Assembly (NCBI RefSeq): GCF_009827515.1
Contig: NZ_WTYO01000001.1
Coordinates: 62,001 to 126,000, forward strand
Direction: 5' to 3'
Origin: Pelagerythrobacter marinus
GTDB taxonomy: Bacteria; Pseudomonadota; Alphaproteobacteria; Sphingomonadales; Sphingomonadaceae
Length of the DNA: 64,000 nt
A model generated the notes under the pieces. That model was given only the letters and a program-made list of their open reading frames with translations, had not been told where the DNA came from and ran no database searches. Below, one piece after another: positions 1-9,725 of the stretch. Position numbers and translations under genes: made by a program. Numbering within the stretch: the stretch's first letter is position 1; each line of letters starts with the position of its first letter.

Positions 1-203
1 TGGCCGCGCGCTGGAGCCTGCCGACCGCGCTCGCCTTCCTCGCCTGGTTCGTCTTCGCGCCGCAGTGCCTTTCGACCATCGCGGTCGCCCGGCGCGAGAC
101 GAACGGCTGGAAATGGCCGATGTTCATGGTCGGCTACCTCTTCGCGCTCGCTTACGTCTTCGCCGGGGCGACTTACTGGATCGCGGTCGCCGCCGGGCTC
201 TAG
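1..203 (+). CDS. feoB: FeoB C-terminal fragment (ferrous iron transport protein B)
   Basis: Only the last 67 codons lie in the window; the gene begins before base 1 and the reading frame starts at base 3. The peptide has two hydrophobic segments around the motif FAPQCLSTIAVARRE, followed by NGWKWP. This is the conserved final part of the FeoB membrane domain, a GTP-driven Fe(II) importer of the inner membrane. The gene ends with TAG and converges on the short-chain dehydrogenase gene after 39 bases. The family call rests on this short C-terminal match, but the motif is characteristic. Confidence 0.8.
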   Translation, partial: AARWSLPTALAFLAWFVFAPQCLSTIAVARRETNGWKWPMFMVGYLFALAYVFAGATYWIAVAAGL

Positions 204-242
204 GCCGGTTGTCGCCGCCCCGCACGACGCGGCCCAGGTTCC

Positions 243-1055
243 TCAGGAGCTGGGCCGGTTCGGGTCGCCGGGCGGGCGCGAGGTCGGGTGCGAGCTCGAC
301 AGCCCGCCGTCCACGGCCAGCGCCTGCCCGTTGACGTAGCTGGCCTCGTCCGAAAGCAGGAACAGCGCGGCCGCCGCGATCTCTTCCGGCTCGCCCCCGC
401 GCAGCAGCGGGTTGAGCTGCCCGATGCGCCCTTCCTTCCCCGCCGCGCGCGCGCTGTCGTAGAGCGGGCGGGTCATGCCGGTCTCGGTCAGGCCGGGAAG
501 GACCGCGTTGATCCGCACCCCGGTGCCGGCGAGCTGCTGCGCCGCCGTCTGCACCAGGTTGATCACCCCGGCCTTGCTCGCCGAATACTGTGCCGGCCCG
601 GCGCCCGACCGCAGGCCCGCGACCGACGCGGTGCAGGCAATCGCGCCCCCGCCGGCGCCGCGGATCGCGGGGGCGGCGTGCTTCACCGCCAGGAACGGGC
701 CGATCAGGTTGACGCGCAGCACCTCGGCCCAGTCGTCGGGCGATGCATCGAAGAACCCGCCGCGTACGCCGCCGGTGATCCCGGCATTGGCGAAGAACAG
801 GTGCAGCGCGCCGAACTCGGCCCCGGCGGCGGCGACCAGCGCCGCAATGTCGTCCTCGCTGCCGGCGTCGCCCGTTCTGGCCACGGCCCGCCCGCCGCCG
901 GCGCGCACCGCCTCGGCCGTTTCGTGAACGCCCTCGGCCCGATCGAAGGCGACGACGCGCGCGCCCTCGCGGGCGAAGAGCAGCGCGCTCGCCCGGCCAA
1001 TGCCCGAGGCCGCGCCGGTGACCACCGCGACCTTGCCTTCCAGCCGGCCGCTCAT
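243..1055 (-). CDS. SDR family oxidoreductase (first of a tandem pair)
   Basis: A 270-residue classical short-chain dehydrogenase/reductase using NAD(P). The Rossmann glycine motif TGAASGIG is near residue 14, NAG follows the fourth strand, and the catalytic Ser, Tyr and Lys appear in TASVAG and YSASKAG. The C-terminal [21 protein letters not shown] is typical of the family. The ATG at 1055 overlaps the stop of the upstream SDR as ATGA, so the two are translationally coupled. A longer open frame runs upstream to 1541 but lies inside the neighbour and is not used. The context of thioesterase, ligase and thiolase genes suggests oxidation of a hydroxyl group during acid or ester catabolism. The substrate cannot be read from the sequence. 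Confidence 0.88.
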   Translation of the reverse strand: MSGRLEGKVAVVTGAASGIGRASALLFAREGARVVAFDRAEGVHETAEAVRAGGGRAVARTGDAGSEDDIAALVAAAGAEFGALHLFFANAGITGGVRGGFFDASPDDWAEVLRVNLIGPFLAVKHAAPAIRGAGGGAIACTASVAGLRSGAGPAQYSASKAGVINLVQTAAQQLAGTGVRINAVLPGLTETGMTRPLYDSARAAGKEGRIGQLNPLLRGGEPEEIAAAALFLLSDEASYVNGQALAVDGGLSSSHPTSRPPGDPNRPSS

Positions 1056-1816
1056 ATCGTCGCCCCCCCGTCGACCACGATCATCTGGCCGGTGGTCCAG
1101 CGCGCGGCGGGGGCGGCGAGGTAGACCGCGGCCCCGGCGATGTCGCGCGGCTCGCCGATCCGGCGCATGGGCAGGCGCGCCTCGGTCGCGGCCAGGGCCT
1201 TGGGATTTTCCCACAGCGCGCGGGCGAAGTCGGTCTTCACCAGCCCCGGGGCGATCGCGTTGACGCGAATGCCATGCTCGCCGTTCTCGACCGCGTAGTT
1301 GCGGACGAGCTGGAAGTCCGCCGCCTTGGACACGTTGTAGGCGCCGATCGTCGGCGATCCGCGCAGCCCCCCGATCGAACTGATCACGATCACCGCACCG
1401 TCGCCCTTCGCCCGCATGTCGGGCAGGGCGAGCTGGATCAGCCAGTGGTTCGACAGGATATTGTTGTCGAGCACCTTGCGGAACTGTTCGTCGTCGATCG
1501 CGTCGAGCGAACCGTAGTGCGGGTTGCTCGCCGCGTTGCACACCAGGATATCGACCGGGCCGAGGCGTTCGCGCGTGCGGGCGAACAGGTCTTCCAGCTG
1601 GGCCTTGTCCGAAATGCTCGCGGCGAGCGCCAGCGCGGTCCCCGCGCCGTGCTGCGCGTCGATGGCCGCGGCCACTTCGTCGCAGCTTTCCTGGTTGCGG
1701 CTGGAGATCACGACTTTCGCGCCGTGGGCGGCCAGTTCCTCGGCAATGGCGCGGCCGATCCCGCGGCTCGATCCGGTGATGACGGCGACTTTGCCGGTAA
1801 GGTCGAATAGCGACAT
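1052..1816 (-). CDS. SDR family oxidoreductase (second of a tandem pair)
   Basis: A 254-residue classical short-chain dehydrogenase. It has TGSSRGIG near residue 15, CNAAS after strand 4, the catalytic Ser in ISSIGG, YNVSK with the Tyr and Lys, and the terminal [16 protein letters not shown] purine-rich GAGAGGA lies upstream of the ATG. It precedes and is coupled to the other SDR, and follows the thioesterase gene after 52 bases on the same strand, so the three probably form one transcript. The two SDRs differ clearly along their length, so they are paralogues with probably different substrates, not a recent duplication. Confidence 0.88.
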   Translation of the reverse strand: MSLFDLTGKVAVITGSSRGIGRAIAEELAAHGAKVVISSRNQESCDEVAAAIDAQHGAGTALALAASISDKAQLEDLFARTRERLGPVDILVCNAASNPHYGSLDAIDDEQFRKVLDNNILSNHWLIQLALPDMRAKGDGAVIVISSIGGLRGSPTIGAYNVSKAADFQLVRNYAVENGEHGIRVNAIAPGLVKTDFARALWENPKALAATEARLPMRRIGEPRDIAGAAVYLAAPAARWTTGQMIVVDGGATI

Positions 1817-1868
1817 CGCGGTTCCTCTCTTCGCTTCCTGTCTCGTGTGGCCCGCCGGGTGCGCCCGG

Positions 1869-2855
1869 TCAGGCAGGCGGCGGCGCGCCCGCTTCCTGCT
1901 GCGCGAGGCGTTCGAGCGCCTCGCCTTGCGGGCGCATCAGGTTTTCCTGCTGCGCGGTGGCGATCATCCGCCCGTCCTCGGCATAGAAATGCCCCCGGCT
2001 CAGCCCCCGCGCGCCGCCGGCCCAGGGGCTTTCGCTGGCGAACAGGTGCCAGCGGTCGAAATCGGGCGTCTCGTGGAACCACAGCGCGTGGTCGAGGCTG
2101 GTGGCCTGGACGTCGTGGCTGCCCGGCTGGATCGCGTGGGGCAGCATGGCATTGCGCATGAACAGCATGTCGGAGGCATAGGCGAGCAGCGCGCGCTGCA
2201 TCTCCGGCCCCGCCCCCGACGGCCTCCGCCGGCGCATCCACCACGCCGCCCGCGGCGCGCGGGCCGCCCCGCCGAAGACCGATCCCGGGTCGATCGGCAC
2301 GATCTCGATCGGGCGCCGCTGCAGCCGGCGGGCGAGCGGCGGCTCGGCCCCGTCGTCGCCCCGCGCGCGCCATTCGGCCAGCGCGGCGCGCGCGGCCTCG
2401 ACATCGAGCGGATAGGGGCACTCGTCGGCATGGCGGAACCCCGGTTCGGGCCGGTGGAACGAGGCGATCATGGAAAAGATGCACAAGGCGCCCTGCCAGG
2501 CCTCCACCCGCCGGGCGGCGAAGCTGCGCCCGGCGGTGAGGTGGGTCACCCGGTATTCGACCGGCTCGTCGGCCATCCCGGGCTTGAGGAAATAGCAGTG
2601 CAGCGAATGGGCGAGCCGGCCCGAATCCTCTTCGAGGGAGGCCGCCATCAGCGCCTGCGCCACCGCCTGGCCGCCGAACAGGCGCGGGCCCATCTTCGGC
2701 CCCGGCGCGCCGATCCAGCTGCCTTCGCCCCCCGGCGCGGGATGCAGGATCTCTTCCAGCCGGCTGCCTTCTTCGCCGTTGTCTGCGCGTACCCGATATT
2801 CCAAATCCACCCCCAGCGATCGTTTCTGCCCGATCGATGCGCATTTGCGTCGCAT
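1869..2855 (-). CDS. tesB: Acyl-CoA thioesterase II (TesB type)
   Basis: This enzyme hydrolyses acyl-CoA to free acid and CoA. The 328-residue product has the double hot-dog layout of TesB. The first half has FGGQAVAQAL, HSLHCYFLKPG and RSFAARRVEAWQ. The second half has the YASD aspartate, TSLDHALWFH with Ser where E. coli has the catalytic Thr, and the Gln in TAQQENLMR, which together match the Asp-Thr-Gln active site. The family is usually about 285-290 residues. The extra length is at the N terminus plus a low-complexity Arg-rich insert in the middle. The ATG at 2855 may be too early: a GTG at 2810, after a G-rich stretch, is a plausible alternative. Confidence 0.83.
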   Translation of the reverse strand: MRRKCASIGQKRSLGVDLEYRVRADNGEEGSRLEEILHPAPGGEGSWIGAPGPKMGPRLFGGQAVAQALMAASLEEDSGRLAHSLHCYFLKPGMADEPVEYRVTHLTAGRSFAARRVEAWQGALCIFSMIASFHRPEPGFRHADECPYPLDVEAARAALAEWRARGDDGAEPPLARRLQRRPIEIVPIDPGSVFGGAARAPRAAWWMRRRRPSGAGPEMQRALLAYASDMLFMRNAMLPHAIQPGSHDVQATSLDHALWFHETPDFDRWHLFASESPWAGGARGLSRGHFYAEDGRMIATAQQENLMRPQGEALERLAQQEAGAPPPA

Positions 2856-3008
2856 ATTGCAACCGGCAGTTTTGTCGGCCGGGCCGAACGTCCGCGCGCA
2901 CCGGCCCGCCCGGGCGAAAAGGCGCGTGGGCGCGGCGGCCCCATACCCGGCACTGGAAACGACGGGCCCCGGTTTCGGGGCAGCTCGTGAAAGCCGCCCC
3001 GGCCCCGG

Positions 3009-6000
3009 TCAGAAGGCCTTGCGCAGGCCGACCTTGAAATTGCGGCCCAGCGGGTTCGCCGTGAACGGATCGTAGTTGTAATCGAGCGCGGCGAAGCCCG
3101 GGTCCTTGTCGAGCAGGTTCAGCACCGACAGGGTCAGGTCCGTATCCATCGGCAGGCCCAGCCGCAGCGTGAAATCCAGCGTCGTGAAATCGGGGATGCG
3201 GTAGCCGCGGTCCCCCGGCTGCTGGCGCTGGTCGACGTAGCCCTTGATGTGGGTCACCGTCAGGCGGGCATTGTGCCGCCCCCAGCCGATGTCGGCATGG
3301 CCGTTCAGTTTCCATTCGGGCAGCGGATAGGCCGTCGTCTGGTAATTGAGCTTGCCCACCGCGGAAAAGCCGGGCTGGATCAGCTCGTCGCCGATGAAGA
3401 AATCGTTGGTTTCGTAGTCGATGACATAGCTGCCGGTGAGGCCCAGGCCCCAGGTTCCCCGCGCGCCGAAATCGCCGCGATAGTTCGCCTGGAAATCGAT
3501 GCCCGAGGTGCGGAGCCCGGCGCCATTGGCGTAGAACGTGTCGATCGTGGTCACGTCGGCCAGGGTCGGCGCCAGCGCGCCGCACCCGCCGCCGGCCGGG
3601 CCGCCGGAGAACGTGAAGCGATCGGCCAGCGGGCTCGAGCAGTCGGCCGGCGCGGTGCCCGGGGTGTTCGATCCCAGCGTGGAATCGAACACCGCGTTGA
3701 GCAGACCCGAAACCGGCTCGGCCGCGATGTCGTCGGCGAAGTCATAACGCCAGTAATCGACGCTGGCCCGGAAGCGGCCGAGATCGACCAGCACGCCGCC
3801 GCCGTAGCTTTCCGCGCTTTCGGGGGTCAGGGCCGGGTTGTCGTTGACCTGGACCGCGCGGAAAGAACCGCCGACGAACTGCAGCGAGGTGACGTAGTCG
3901 CCCTCGGTCAAGAGGTTGGAGGGCGGGGCGCGGAAGGTCGTCTGGTACGATCCGCGCAGTGCCAGCCAGTCGGTCACCTGCACGCGCGCGCTGGCCTTGG
4001 GATCGAACGTGGAGCCGACCGCCCCGCCGTAATCCTCGCACCGCGCGGCGAGCTGGATATCGACGCGCTCGCCGATCGGGATCTGCAATTCGGCGAACAG
4101 GGCCCGCACGTCCTGCGAACTGGCGTTGGGCTGGTCGGACCCGAGGAAGCCGAACAGGCCGATCGGTCGCGGACAGGTATCGACCCCGAAATCGAGCGAG
4201 GCCGGGCAGGGATAGACGTCGAGATTGTTGTAGATCCCGTAGCGCGCGCTGTAGTCGTTCTGCCGGTATTGCGCGCCGATGGCGTAGCCGATGGCATTGC
4301 CGCCGCCCAGCGCGATCCCGGTAAGGCCGCTGACCACGAAGTCCGCCACCTTGAGCGCGTTTTCTATCCGGCTGCTCGATTTCTTGGTGAAGTAGTCGAA
4401 GACCGCCGGATCGTTGGCGACCGCGGCGTTGTAGCCCGGATTGGTCGCCCCGGTGACCGGGTGACGGTCGATCGCGTTCGAAAACGGGTTGTAGAACATG
4501 CACGGCCCCACGCCGGGCGTGCCGGTCAGCGGGTCGCAGTCCTCGCCGCCGAGGCCGCGCAGGGCCAGCTGCACCCGGTCGATGATCGTGTCGTAGCCGG
4601 TCGATTCGCGGGTGTAGCGATGGTACGTCCCGCTCAACTGCCAGTTGAACGCGTCGCTGTGCTCGCCGCGCAGGGTCGCGGTGAAGCGGGTCGATTCGCT
4701 GTCGCGAGTGACCGGCGCGGCCCCGTCGATCCCGTTCTGGTCGGCGAACAGCGGGTTGCCGCCCAGGAGGGCGGTGCGGAACACGCCCGCCGCCAGCAGC
4801 GCGCTGTTCGCGCCGGAAGGGAACTGGTCCGGGTTGGCCGCGCGATAGGCGATCAGGCCGGGATTGTTCGGCGGAACCCAGAACTGCGACCCGATCGGGT
4901 TGGCCAGCCCCGGGGTCGGGGTGTTGAGCAGGATATAGCTGGGCGACGTATTGGCCGAGACCCGCGTATTGCCCAGCAGGCCGCTGACCTCGACGCTGAG
5001 CGTGTCGGTCAGTTCCACTTCCGCTTCGAGGTAGGCCTGCCAGCGGTCTTCGCGTTCGACCAGCAGGTCGAACGGCGTGTACTGGGTCGCGCAGCGGGTC
5101 GCGCTGTCGATATCGGTCGGCGCCGAATCGTGGACCGGCACGCCGCCCAGGTCGTCGCACCCGCGATCGACCTGGAAGCCGGCGGTCAGTCCGACGAACG
5201 TGCCCGGGTAGAACGCGAAGGGCAGGAAGGCGCTGGGGTTGCCGCCCTGGGTGAAGCCGCCGGCCGGGTTGTCGGCATAGGGCCGGACGGCGAAATCGCG
5301 GTCGACCGCCGCCAGCGGCGAACGGTGCTGGTAACCGAAGCTCGCCAGGACGCGCAGCCCGTCGCCCTGGTGGCCGAAGGCGGCCGAGGCGGTCCAGTCG
5401 CCGTCCGACACGTCGATGAAGCGATAGTCGCCGCTGAGCACGAGGCCGTCGAGCTGGTTGTTGGTGATGAAGTTCACCACCCCGCCGATCGCGTCGGAAC
5501 CGTACGTCGCGGCGGCGCCGTCCTTCAGCACCTCGATCCGGCCGATCGCGGCCGAGGGCAGGAGGTTGGCATCGACCGCGGGCACCCCGATCGGCGAATT
5601 GGCCAGCCGCTTGCCGTTGAGCAGGATCAGCGTGCGCGACGGGCCGAGCCCGCGCAAGTTGACCGTCGCGATCCCCTCGCCCCCCTGCGAGCGGGAATCG
5701 AACTGGTTGGAATCGCCGAGCACCCCGCTGGAGCCGGGCAGGTTCTTGATCAGGTCGAGCGCGGTGGGCGAGCCCTGGTCGAGCAGCTCCTCCTGCGAGA
5801 TGACCTCGACCGGGAGCGCGGCGTCCTCGGGCGTGCCGCGGATCAGCGATCCGGTGACGACGATGACGGGATTGCCGCTGCCGGCGGCGGCCTGGGCCGG
5901 GGTGCCGGGGGCGGGGCCGTCCGGCGGGGGCGCGCCTTGCTGCGCCAGTGCGGGTGTCGCGGCGAGCGCCGTTGCCAGTGCCGGCAGGGCGCACGCGTGC

Positions 6001-6020
6001 CTGAAGGCTCGTGTCCTCAT
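3009..6020 (-). CDS. TonB-dependent outer-membrane receptor
   Basis: About 1003 residues. The signal peptide covers residues 1-26 (MRTRAFRHAC then an Ala/Leu core ending PALA). A low-complexity linker leads to a TonB-box-like VIVVTGS near residue 52. The plug domain follows, with LLNGKRLANS and the typical IEVLKDGAAATYGSDAIGG. The rest is a long beta-barrel ending in aromatic RNFKVGLRKAF. I chose the ATG at 6020 over one at 6065 because it begins the signal peptide and follows GGAGAGGA. Such receptors import scarce or bulky substrates with energy from TonB-ExbB-ExbD. Its position between beta-oxidation genes suggests uptake of the catabolic substrate and not of iron. There is no N-terminal signalling domain. 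Confidence 0.9.
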   Translation of the reverse strand: MRTRAFRHACALPALATALAATPALAQQGAPPPDGPAPGTPAQAAAGSGNPVIVVTGSLIRGTPEDAALPVEVISQEELLDQGSPTALDLIKNLPGSSGVLGDSNQFDSRSQGGEGIATVNLRGLGPSRTLILLNGKRLANSPIGVPAVDANLLPSAAIGRIEVLKDGAAATYGSDAIGGVVNFITNNQLDGLVLSGDYRFIDVSDGDWTASAAFGHQGDGLRVLASFGYQHRSPLAAVDRDFAVRPYADNPAGGFTQGGNPSAFLPFAFYPGTFVGLTAGFQVDRGCDDLGGVPVHDSAPTDIDSATRCATQYTPFDLLVEREDRWQAYLEAEVELTDTLSVEVSGLLGNTRVSANTSPSYILLNTPTPGLANPIGSQFWVPPNNPGLIAYRAANPDQFPSGANSALLAAGVFRTALLGGNPLFADQNGIDGAAPVTRDSESTRFTATLRGEHSDAFNWQLSGTYHRYTRESTGYDTIIDRVQLALRGLGGEDCDPLTGTPGVGPCMFYNPFSNAIDRHPVTGATNPGYNAAVANDPAVFDYFTKKSSSRIENALKVADFVVSGLTGIALGGGNAIGYAIGAQYRQNDYSARYGIYNNLDVYPCPASLDFGVDTCPRPIGLFGFLGSDQPNASSQDVRALFAELQIPIGERVDIQLAARCEDYGGAVGSTFDPKASARVQVTDWLALRGSYQTTFRAPPSNLLTEGDYVTSLQFVGGSFRAVQVNDNPALTPESAESYGGGVLVDLGRFRASVDYWRYDFADDIAAEPVSGLLNAVFDSTLGSNTPGTAPADCSSPLADRFTFSGGPAGGGCGALAPTLADVTTIDTFYANGAGLRTSGIDFQANYRGDFGARGTWGLGLTGSYVIDYETNDFFIGDELIQPGFSAVGKLNYQTTAYPLPEWKLNGHADIGWGRHNARLTVTHIKGYVDQRQQPGDRGYRIPDFTTLDFTLRLGLPMDTDLTLSVLNLLDKDPGFAALDYNYDPFTANPLGRNFKVGLRKAF

Positions 6021-6434
6021 GATCCTCTCCTCTCCATGACGGGCTGCATTCTCTTGGCGATGCATACCCGGTCATCGAAAGTGGAGTATTTCACGGGTCC
6101 TATGTCAAGCGATTCGTGGAATGGAACGCGGTTCGCCGGCGCGCCTTTCGTGCGAATGTTTCGTCAAACCCTTATTCCGAATGAGGATTCGTGCGGAGTC
6201 GTCTACGGCCATAACGCGGCGGAAATCTGCCGTTCCGAACCATACCGAAGGCGGAACAGGGGTGGTCGCAGCCCGCGCGTGCGGAGCGGCCGCGGCCCGG
6301 TTTCCAGTTGCACTATGCCACTCATACCGCGTGTTCGAACAATGCGCGGTGCGGCGGCCGGATGCGAAAGCGGCACCGCCGGCCGGGGCCGGGCGGTGCC
6401 GCAAGAATGCCGCGGGTGGCGGCGGGCGGGCGGT
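6021..6434 (-). promoter_or_regulatory. Intergenic control region upstream of the TonB-dependent receptor
   Basis: These 414 bases contain no convincing gene. The end nearest 6434 carries the terminator of the hydratase/dehydrogenase gene. Nearer the receptor, the minus strand has TTGACA at 6108-6103 as a possible -35 box, with no clear -10 match at 17 bases. The hexamer CATACC occurs three times on the plus strand, at 6063, 6241 and 6323, and a perfect palindrome TGTTCGAACA lies at 6332-6341. The region is clearly less GC-rich than the genes around it, as expected for promoter DNA. Confidence 0.45.
6367..6402 (-). terminator. Probable intrinsic terminator of the hydratase/dehydrogenase gene
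   Basis: Perfect 11-base arms GCGGCACCGCC (6370-6380) and GGCGGTGCCGC (6392-6402) enclose an 11-base loop. On the minus strand the hairpin is followed by a short CTTTC, a weak T-tract. It lies about 30 bases beyond the stop at 6435. Confidence 0.55.
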
Positions 6435-8474
6435 CTAGCCGGTGAAGCTTTCGCCCCGTTCCGCCTTGCCGCGCAGGTAGTCGCTGACCGGAAGGCCGTG
6501 CTTCTCCAGCCCGGCGACCACGGTGTCGAGCCCGACCGTGTCGGCCCAGAACATCGGCCCGCCGGTATAGAGCGGCCAGCCGTAGCCGTTGATCCATACG
6601 ACATCGATGTCGCTGGCGCGCTGCGCCATCTTCTCGTCCAGGATCTTCGCCCCTTCGTTGACCATCGGGTAGAGCAGGCGTTCGCGGATCTCGTCCTTCG
6701 ATATCTCGCGCTGCTCGTGCCCTTCCTTCTGCGCGAAGTCGGCGATGATCGCCTTGACCTCGTCCGACGGGGTGCGATTGCGCGCCTCGTCGTAATCGTA
6801 GAAGCCCTTGCCCGCCTTCTGGCCGAACCGCCCGACGGCGCAGAGCGCCTCGCGCACGGTGGTCACCTTGCTCGGATCGCGGTGCCAGCCGATGTCGATC
6901 CCCGCCAGGTCGCCCATCTGGAACGGCCCCATCGGGAAGCCGAAATCGAGCAGGACCTCGTCCACTTCCCAGTAATCGGCGCCTTCCATGATCAGCTGGT
7001 TCGCCTGTTCCTGCCGCTTGGACAGCATGCGGTTGCCGATGAAGCCCGGGCAGACGCCCGAGACGGCGGCGACCTTGCCGATCTTGCGCGACAGCTTCAT
7101 CGCGGTCGCCAGCACGTCGTCGCGCGTCTTCGCGCCGCGGACGATTTCCAGCAGCTTCATCACGTTCGCCGGGCTGAAGAAATGCAGGCCGATGACATAG
7201 CCGGGGCGCTGCGTCGCGGTCGCGATCTCGTCGATGTCGAGATAGCTGGTGTTCGACGCCAGGATCGCGCCTTCTTTCACCACCTCGTCAAGCTTGCCGA
7301 AGACGTCCTTCTTCACGTCCATGCTTTCATAGACCGCCTCGATCACCAGGTCGCAGTCGGCGAGGTCGGCGTAGTCGAGCGTCGGCGTCAGCAGGCCCAT
7401 CGCGGCTTCCACCTGTTCGGCGGTCATCCGCCCGCGCTTCGCAGTGTTTTCATAGTTGCGGCGCATGACCCCGGTGCCGCGGTCGAGCGCTTCCTGCTTC
7501 ATTTCCAGGATCGTGACCGGGATGCCGGCGGACAGGAAATTCATCGCGATCCCGCCGCCCATCGTCCCGGCGCCGATGACGCCGACTTTCTTCACCGGGA
7601 TCAGCGGGGTGTCGGCCGGCACGTCGTCGATCTTGTTCGCCGCCCGCTCGGCGAAGAAGTAATGGCGCATGGCCTTCGACTGGGTGCCGCCCATCAGCTT
7701 CATGAACAGTTCGCGTTCCTTCTCCACCCCTTCGGCATAGGGCAGTTCGCCCGCCGCGCGGACCGCCTCGATCGCGGCATTGGGGGCATCGAAGCCGCGC
7801 ATCTTGCGCGCGTTCTTCTGCCGGAACTCGTCGAAGATCGCCGGGTTCTTGACCCCGTCCTGATTGGCGGTGCCTTCCGACGTGCGGGGCACCGGCTGGC
7901 CGATGCGAGCCTTGGCGAAGGCGATCGCGTCGGCTTCCAGGCTGTCTTCCCCGACGATCTCGTCCACCAGCCCGATCGCCTGGGCCTTGCCGGCCGGGAT
8001 CGGGTTGCCGACCGCGACCAGCGGCAGGGCGGCTTCCGCGCCGACCAGGCGGGGCAGGCGCTGGGTGCCCGCCGCGCCGGGGATCAGGCCCAGCTTGACC
8101 TCGGGCAGGCCCAGCTTCGCGCTCGGCACCGCGACACGGTAATGGCAGGCGAGGGCGACTTCGCAGCCGCCGCCCAGTGCCGTGCCGTGGATCGCGGCGA
8201 CGACCGGCTTGTCGCTCGCCTCCAGCTTGTCGAGCGCCTCGGGCAGGCTCGGTCCCTGCGGCGGCTTGCCGAATTCGGTGATGTCGGCCCCGGCGAAGAA
8301 CGTGCGCCCGTCGCAGCGGATCACGACCGCCTCGACCGCGTCATCGGCCAGCGCTTCCTCTATCCCGGCGGCGAGGCCGGCGCGGACGGCCTGGCCCAGC
8401 GCGTTGACCGGGGGATTGTCGGAAACGATCACGAGCACGTTGTCGTGCCGCTCGGTGCGAATGGGCGATGTCAT
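6435..8474 (-). CDS. Bifunctional enoyl-CoA hydratase / 3-hydroxyacyl-CoA dehydrogenase (FadJ/FadB-like)
   Basis: This 679-residue fusion catalyses the two middle steps of beta-oxidation. Residues 1 to about 190 form a crotonase domain with [11 protein letters not shown] (oxyanion hole), [10 protein letters not shown] and [15 protein letters not shown] carrying catalytic Glu residues. The second part begins with the NAD-binding motif [14 protein letters not shown] near residue 295. It continues with [17 protein letters not shown] holding the catalytic His, and two C-terminal 3-hydroxyacyl-CoA dehydrogenase modules. It is slightly shorter than E. coli FadB or FadJ (about 715-730). AAGGAGA precedes the ATG. 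The serine hydrolase gene ends 15 bases upstream, so the two are probably co-transcribed. Confidence 0.92.
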   Translation of the reverse strand: MTSPIRTERHDNVLVIVSDNPPVNALGQAVRAGLAAGIEEALADDAVEAVVIRCDGRTFFAGADITEFGKPPQGPSLPEALDKLEASDKPVVAAIHGTALGGGCEVALACHYRVAVPSAKLGLPEVKLGLIPGAAGTQRLPRLVGAEAALPLVAVGNPIPAGKAQAIGLVDEIVGEDSLEADAIAFAKARIGQPVPRTSEGTANQDGVKNPAIFDEFRQKNARKMRGFDAPNAAIEAVRAAGELPYAEGVEKERELFMKLMGGTQSKAMRHYFFAERAANKIDDVPADTPLIPVKKVGVIGAGTMGGGIAMNFLSAGIPVTILEMKQEALDRGTGVMRRNYENTAKRGRMTAEQVEAAMGLLTPTLDYADLADCDLVIEAVYESMDVKKDVFGKLDEVVKEGAILASNTSYLDIDEIATATQRPGYVIGLHFFSPANVMKLLEIVRGAKTRDDVLATAMKLSRKIGKVAAVSGVCPGFIGNRMLSKRQEQANQLIMEGADYWEVDEVLLDFGFPMGPFQMGDLAGIDIGWHRDPSKVTTVREALCAVGRFGQKAGKGFYDYDEARNRTPSDEVKAIIADFAQKEGHEQREISKDEIRERLLYPMVNEGAKILDEKMAQRASDIDVVWINGYGWPLYTGGPMFWADTVGLDTVVAGLEKHGLPVSDYLRGKAERGESFTG

Positions 8475-8489
8475 GGGTCGGGTTCTCCT

Positions 8490-9725
8490 TCAGGCGTTGC
8501 TGTGTGTCAGGGCCGCGTAGATCAGCGTCTTGAGCTGTCGGCGGACGGGATAGGCGGACGAGGGGTAGAGCTGCGTCATGAAGACCATGGTCACATCCTC
8601 CACCGGGTCGACGAAGAAGGCGGTCGAATAGGCGCCGCCCCAGTAGAACTCGCCCTCGCTCGCCGGCATCAGCGTGCGCGCGGGGTCGATCACCATGGCG
8701 AAGCCGAGGCCGAAACCGGTGCCGGCATTGTGCGATTCGGAAAAGAGGCTGCGCGACACCTGCGTCAGGTCGGCGCCGCCGGGCAGGTGGTTGGTCCGCA
8801 TCAGGTGCAGGGTCTTGGGCGAGACGATCCGCGCGCCGTCGAGCGCGCCGCCGTTCGCCAGCATGGTCGCGAACCGCTGGTAATCGGCGATCGTGCCGAC
8901 GAGGCCGCCGCCGCCGCTGTCGAACGTGCCGGGCCGGTTGAGCCGGCTGGTCGCCCCGGCATCGACCATGCGCGGCGGCTTGCCCGGGCGATAGGCATAG
9001 GCGTCCGCCAGCCGATCCGCCCCCGCGTCGCCCGCGCCGAAGGCGGTGTCGGTCATGCCCAGCGGGCCGAAGACGTGTTCGGCCAGGTAATCGCCCAGCC
9101 GCATTCCGCTCAGCCGTTCGACCGCGATGCCCAGCACGTCGGTCGATACCGAGTAGTTCCAGCCGGTCCCGGGCGCGAATTCCAGCGGCAGGCGCGCGAG
9201 CTTTGCCACGTAGGCATCCGAATCGAGGTGGTCGCGCGCGAAATCGAGGTTCTCTTCGCGGTAGAGCGCATCGATATTGGTGCGGTTCTGCAGCCCGTAG
9301 GTGAAGCCCGACATGTGGGTGAGCAGGTCGACGAAGCGCATCGGCGGGGCGGGCGTGCCCGGCGCGAAGGGCACGGAACCGCCGCCCCCGGCATAGACGG
9401 CAAGATCGGCGAATTCGGGGAAAACGCGCGTCACCGGGTCTTCCAGCGCGACGCGGCATTGCTCGACCAGTTGCATGAAGGCGATCGAGGTCACCGGCTT
9501 GGTCATGCTGGCGATGCGGAACAGGGCGTCCTCGCGCATCGGGGTGCCGTCTTCGCGCAGGGTGCCGAAATGGGCGTAGTGCACCGGGTGCCCCTCGCGC
9601 GCGACCAGGATCTGCGCGCAGGGCAGGCGCCCCGTATCGATGTAGCGTTCCTGCAGGAAGCCGTCGATCCGGGCCAGGCGCTCCGCGTCGAAGCCCAGTT
9701 CCCCTGCGTCGGCCAGTTCGATCAT
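8490..9725 (-). CDS. Serine hydrolase of the beta-lactamase / esterase family
   Basis: A 411-residue class-C beta-lactamase-fold enzyme, family VIII esterase type. The nucleophile motif S-x-x-K is seen in RIASMTKPVTS, and the second motif as WNYSVSTDVLG (Tyr-Ser). A late GGAYSTAFFVDP stands at the position of the third motif. There is no signal peptide at the chosen start, which argues for a cytoplasmic esterase or lactone hydrolase and against a drug-resistance beta-lactamase. I prefer the ATG at 9725 because GGGAGAGAG lies just upstream; an open frame continues to 9809 but its extra residues do not look like the family. Probably co-transcribed with the downstream beta-oxidation fusion, so it may cleave an ester that feeds this pathway. 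Confidence 0.85.
   Translation of the reverse strand: MIELADAGELGFDAERLARIDGFLQERYIDTGRLPCAQILVAREGHPVHYAHFGTLREDGTPMREDALFRIASMTKPVTSIAFMQLVEQCRVALEDPVTRVFPEFADLAVYAGGGGSVPFAPGTPAPPMRFVDLLTHMSGFTYGLQNRTNIDALYREENLDFARDHLDSDAYVAKLARLPLEFAPGTGWNYSVSTDVLGIAVERLSGMRLGDYLAEHVFGPLGMTDTAFGAGDAGADRLADAYAYRPGKPPRMVDAGATSRLNRPGTFDSGGGGLVGTIADYQRFATMLANGGALDGARIVSPKTLHLMRTNHLPGGADLTQVSRSLFSESHNAGTGFGLGFAMVIDPARTLMPASEGEFYWGGAYSTAFFVDPVEDVTMVFMTQLYPSSAYPVRRQLKTLIYAALTHSNA

Noticed and set aside
6213-6236. GGAAC-N15-CGTT on the minus strand upstream of the first receptor.
   Set aside because: The spacing is 15 bases; EcfG promoters use 16 or 17. I did not count it as a stress promoter.
8490-9725. Annotation as an antibiotic-resistance beta-lactamase.
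   Set aside because: There is no signal peptide, the motifs fit family VIII esterases, and it is in an operon with a beta-oxidation enzyme.
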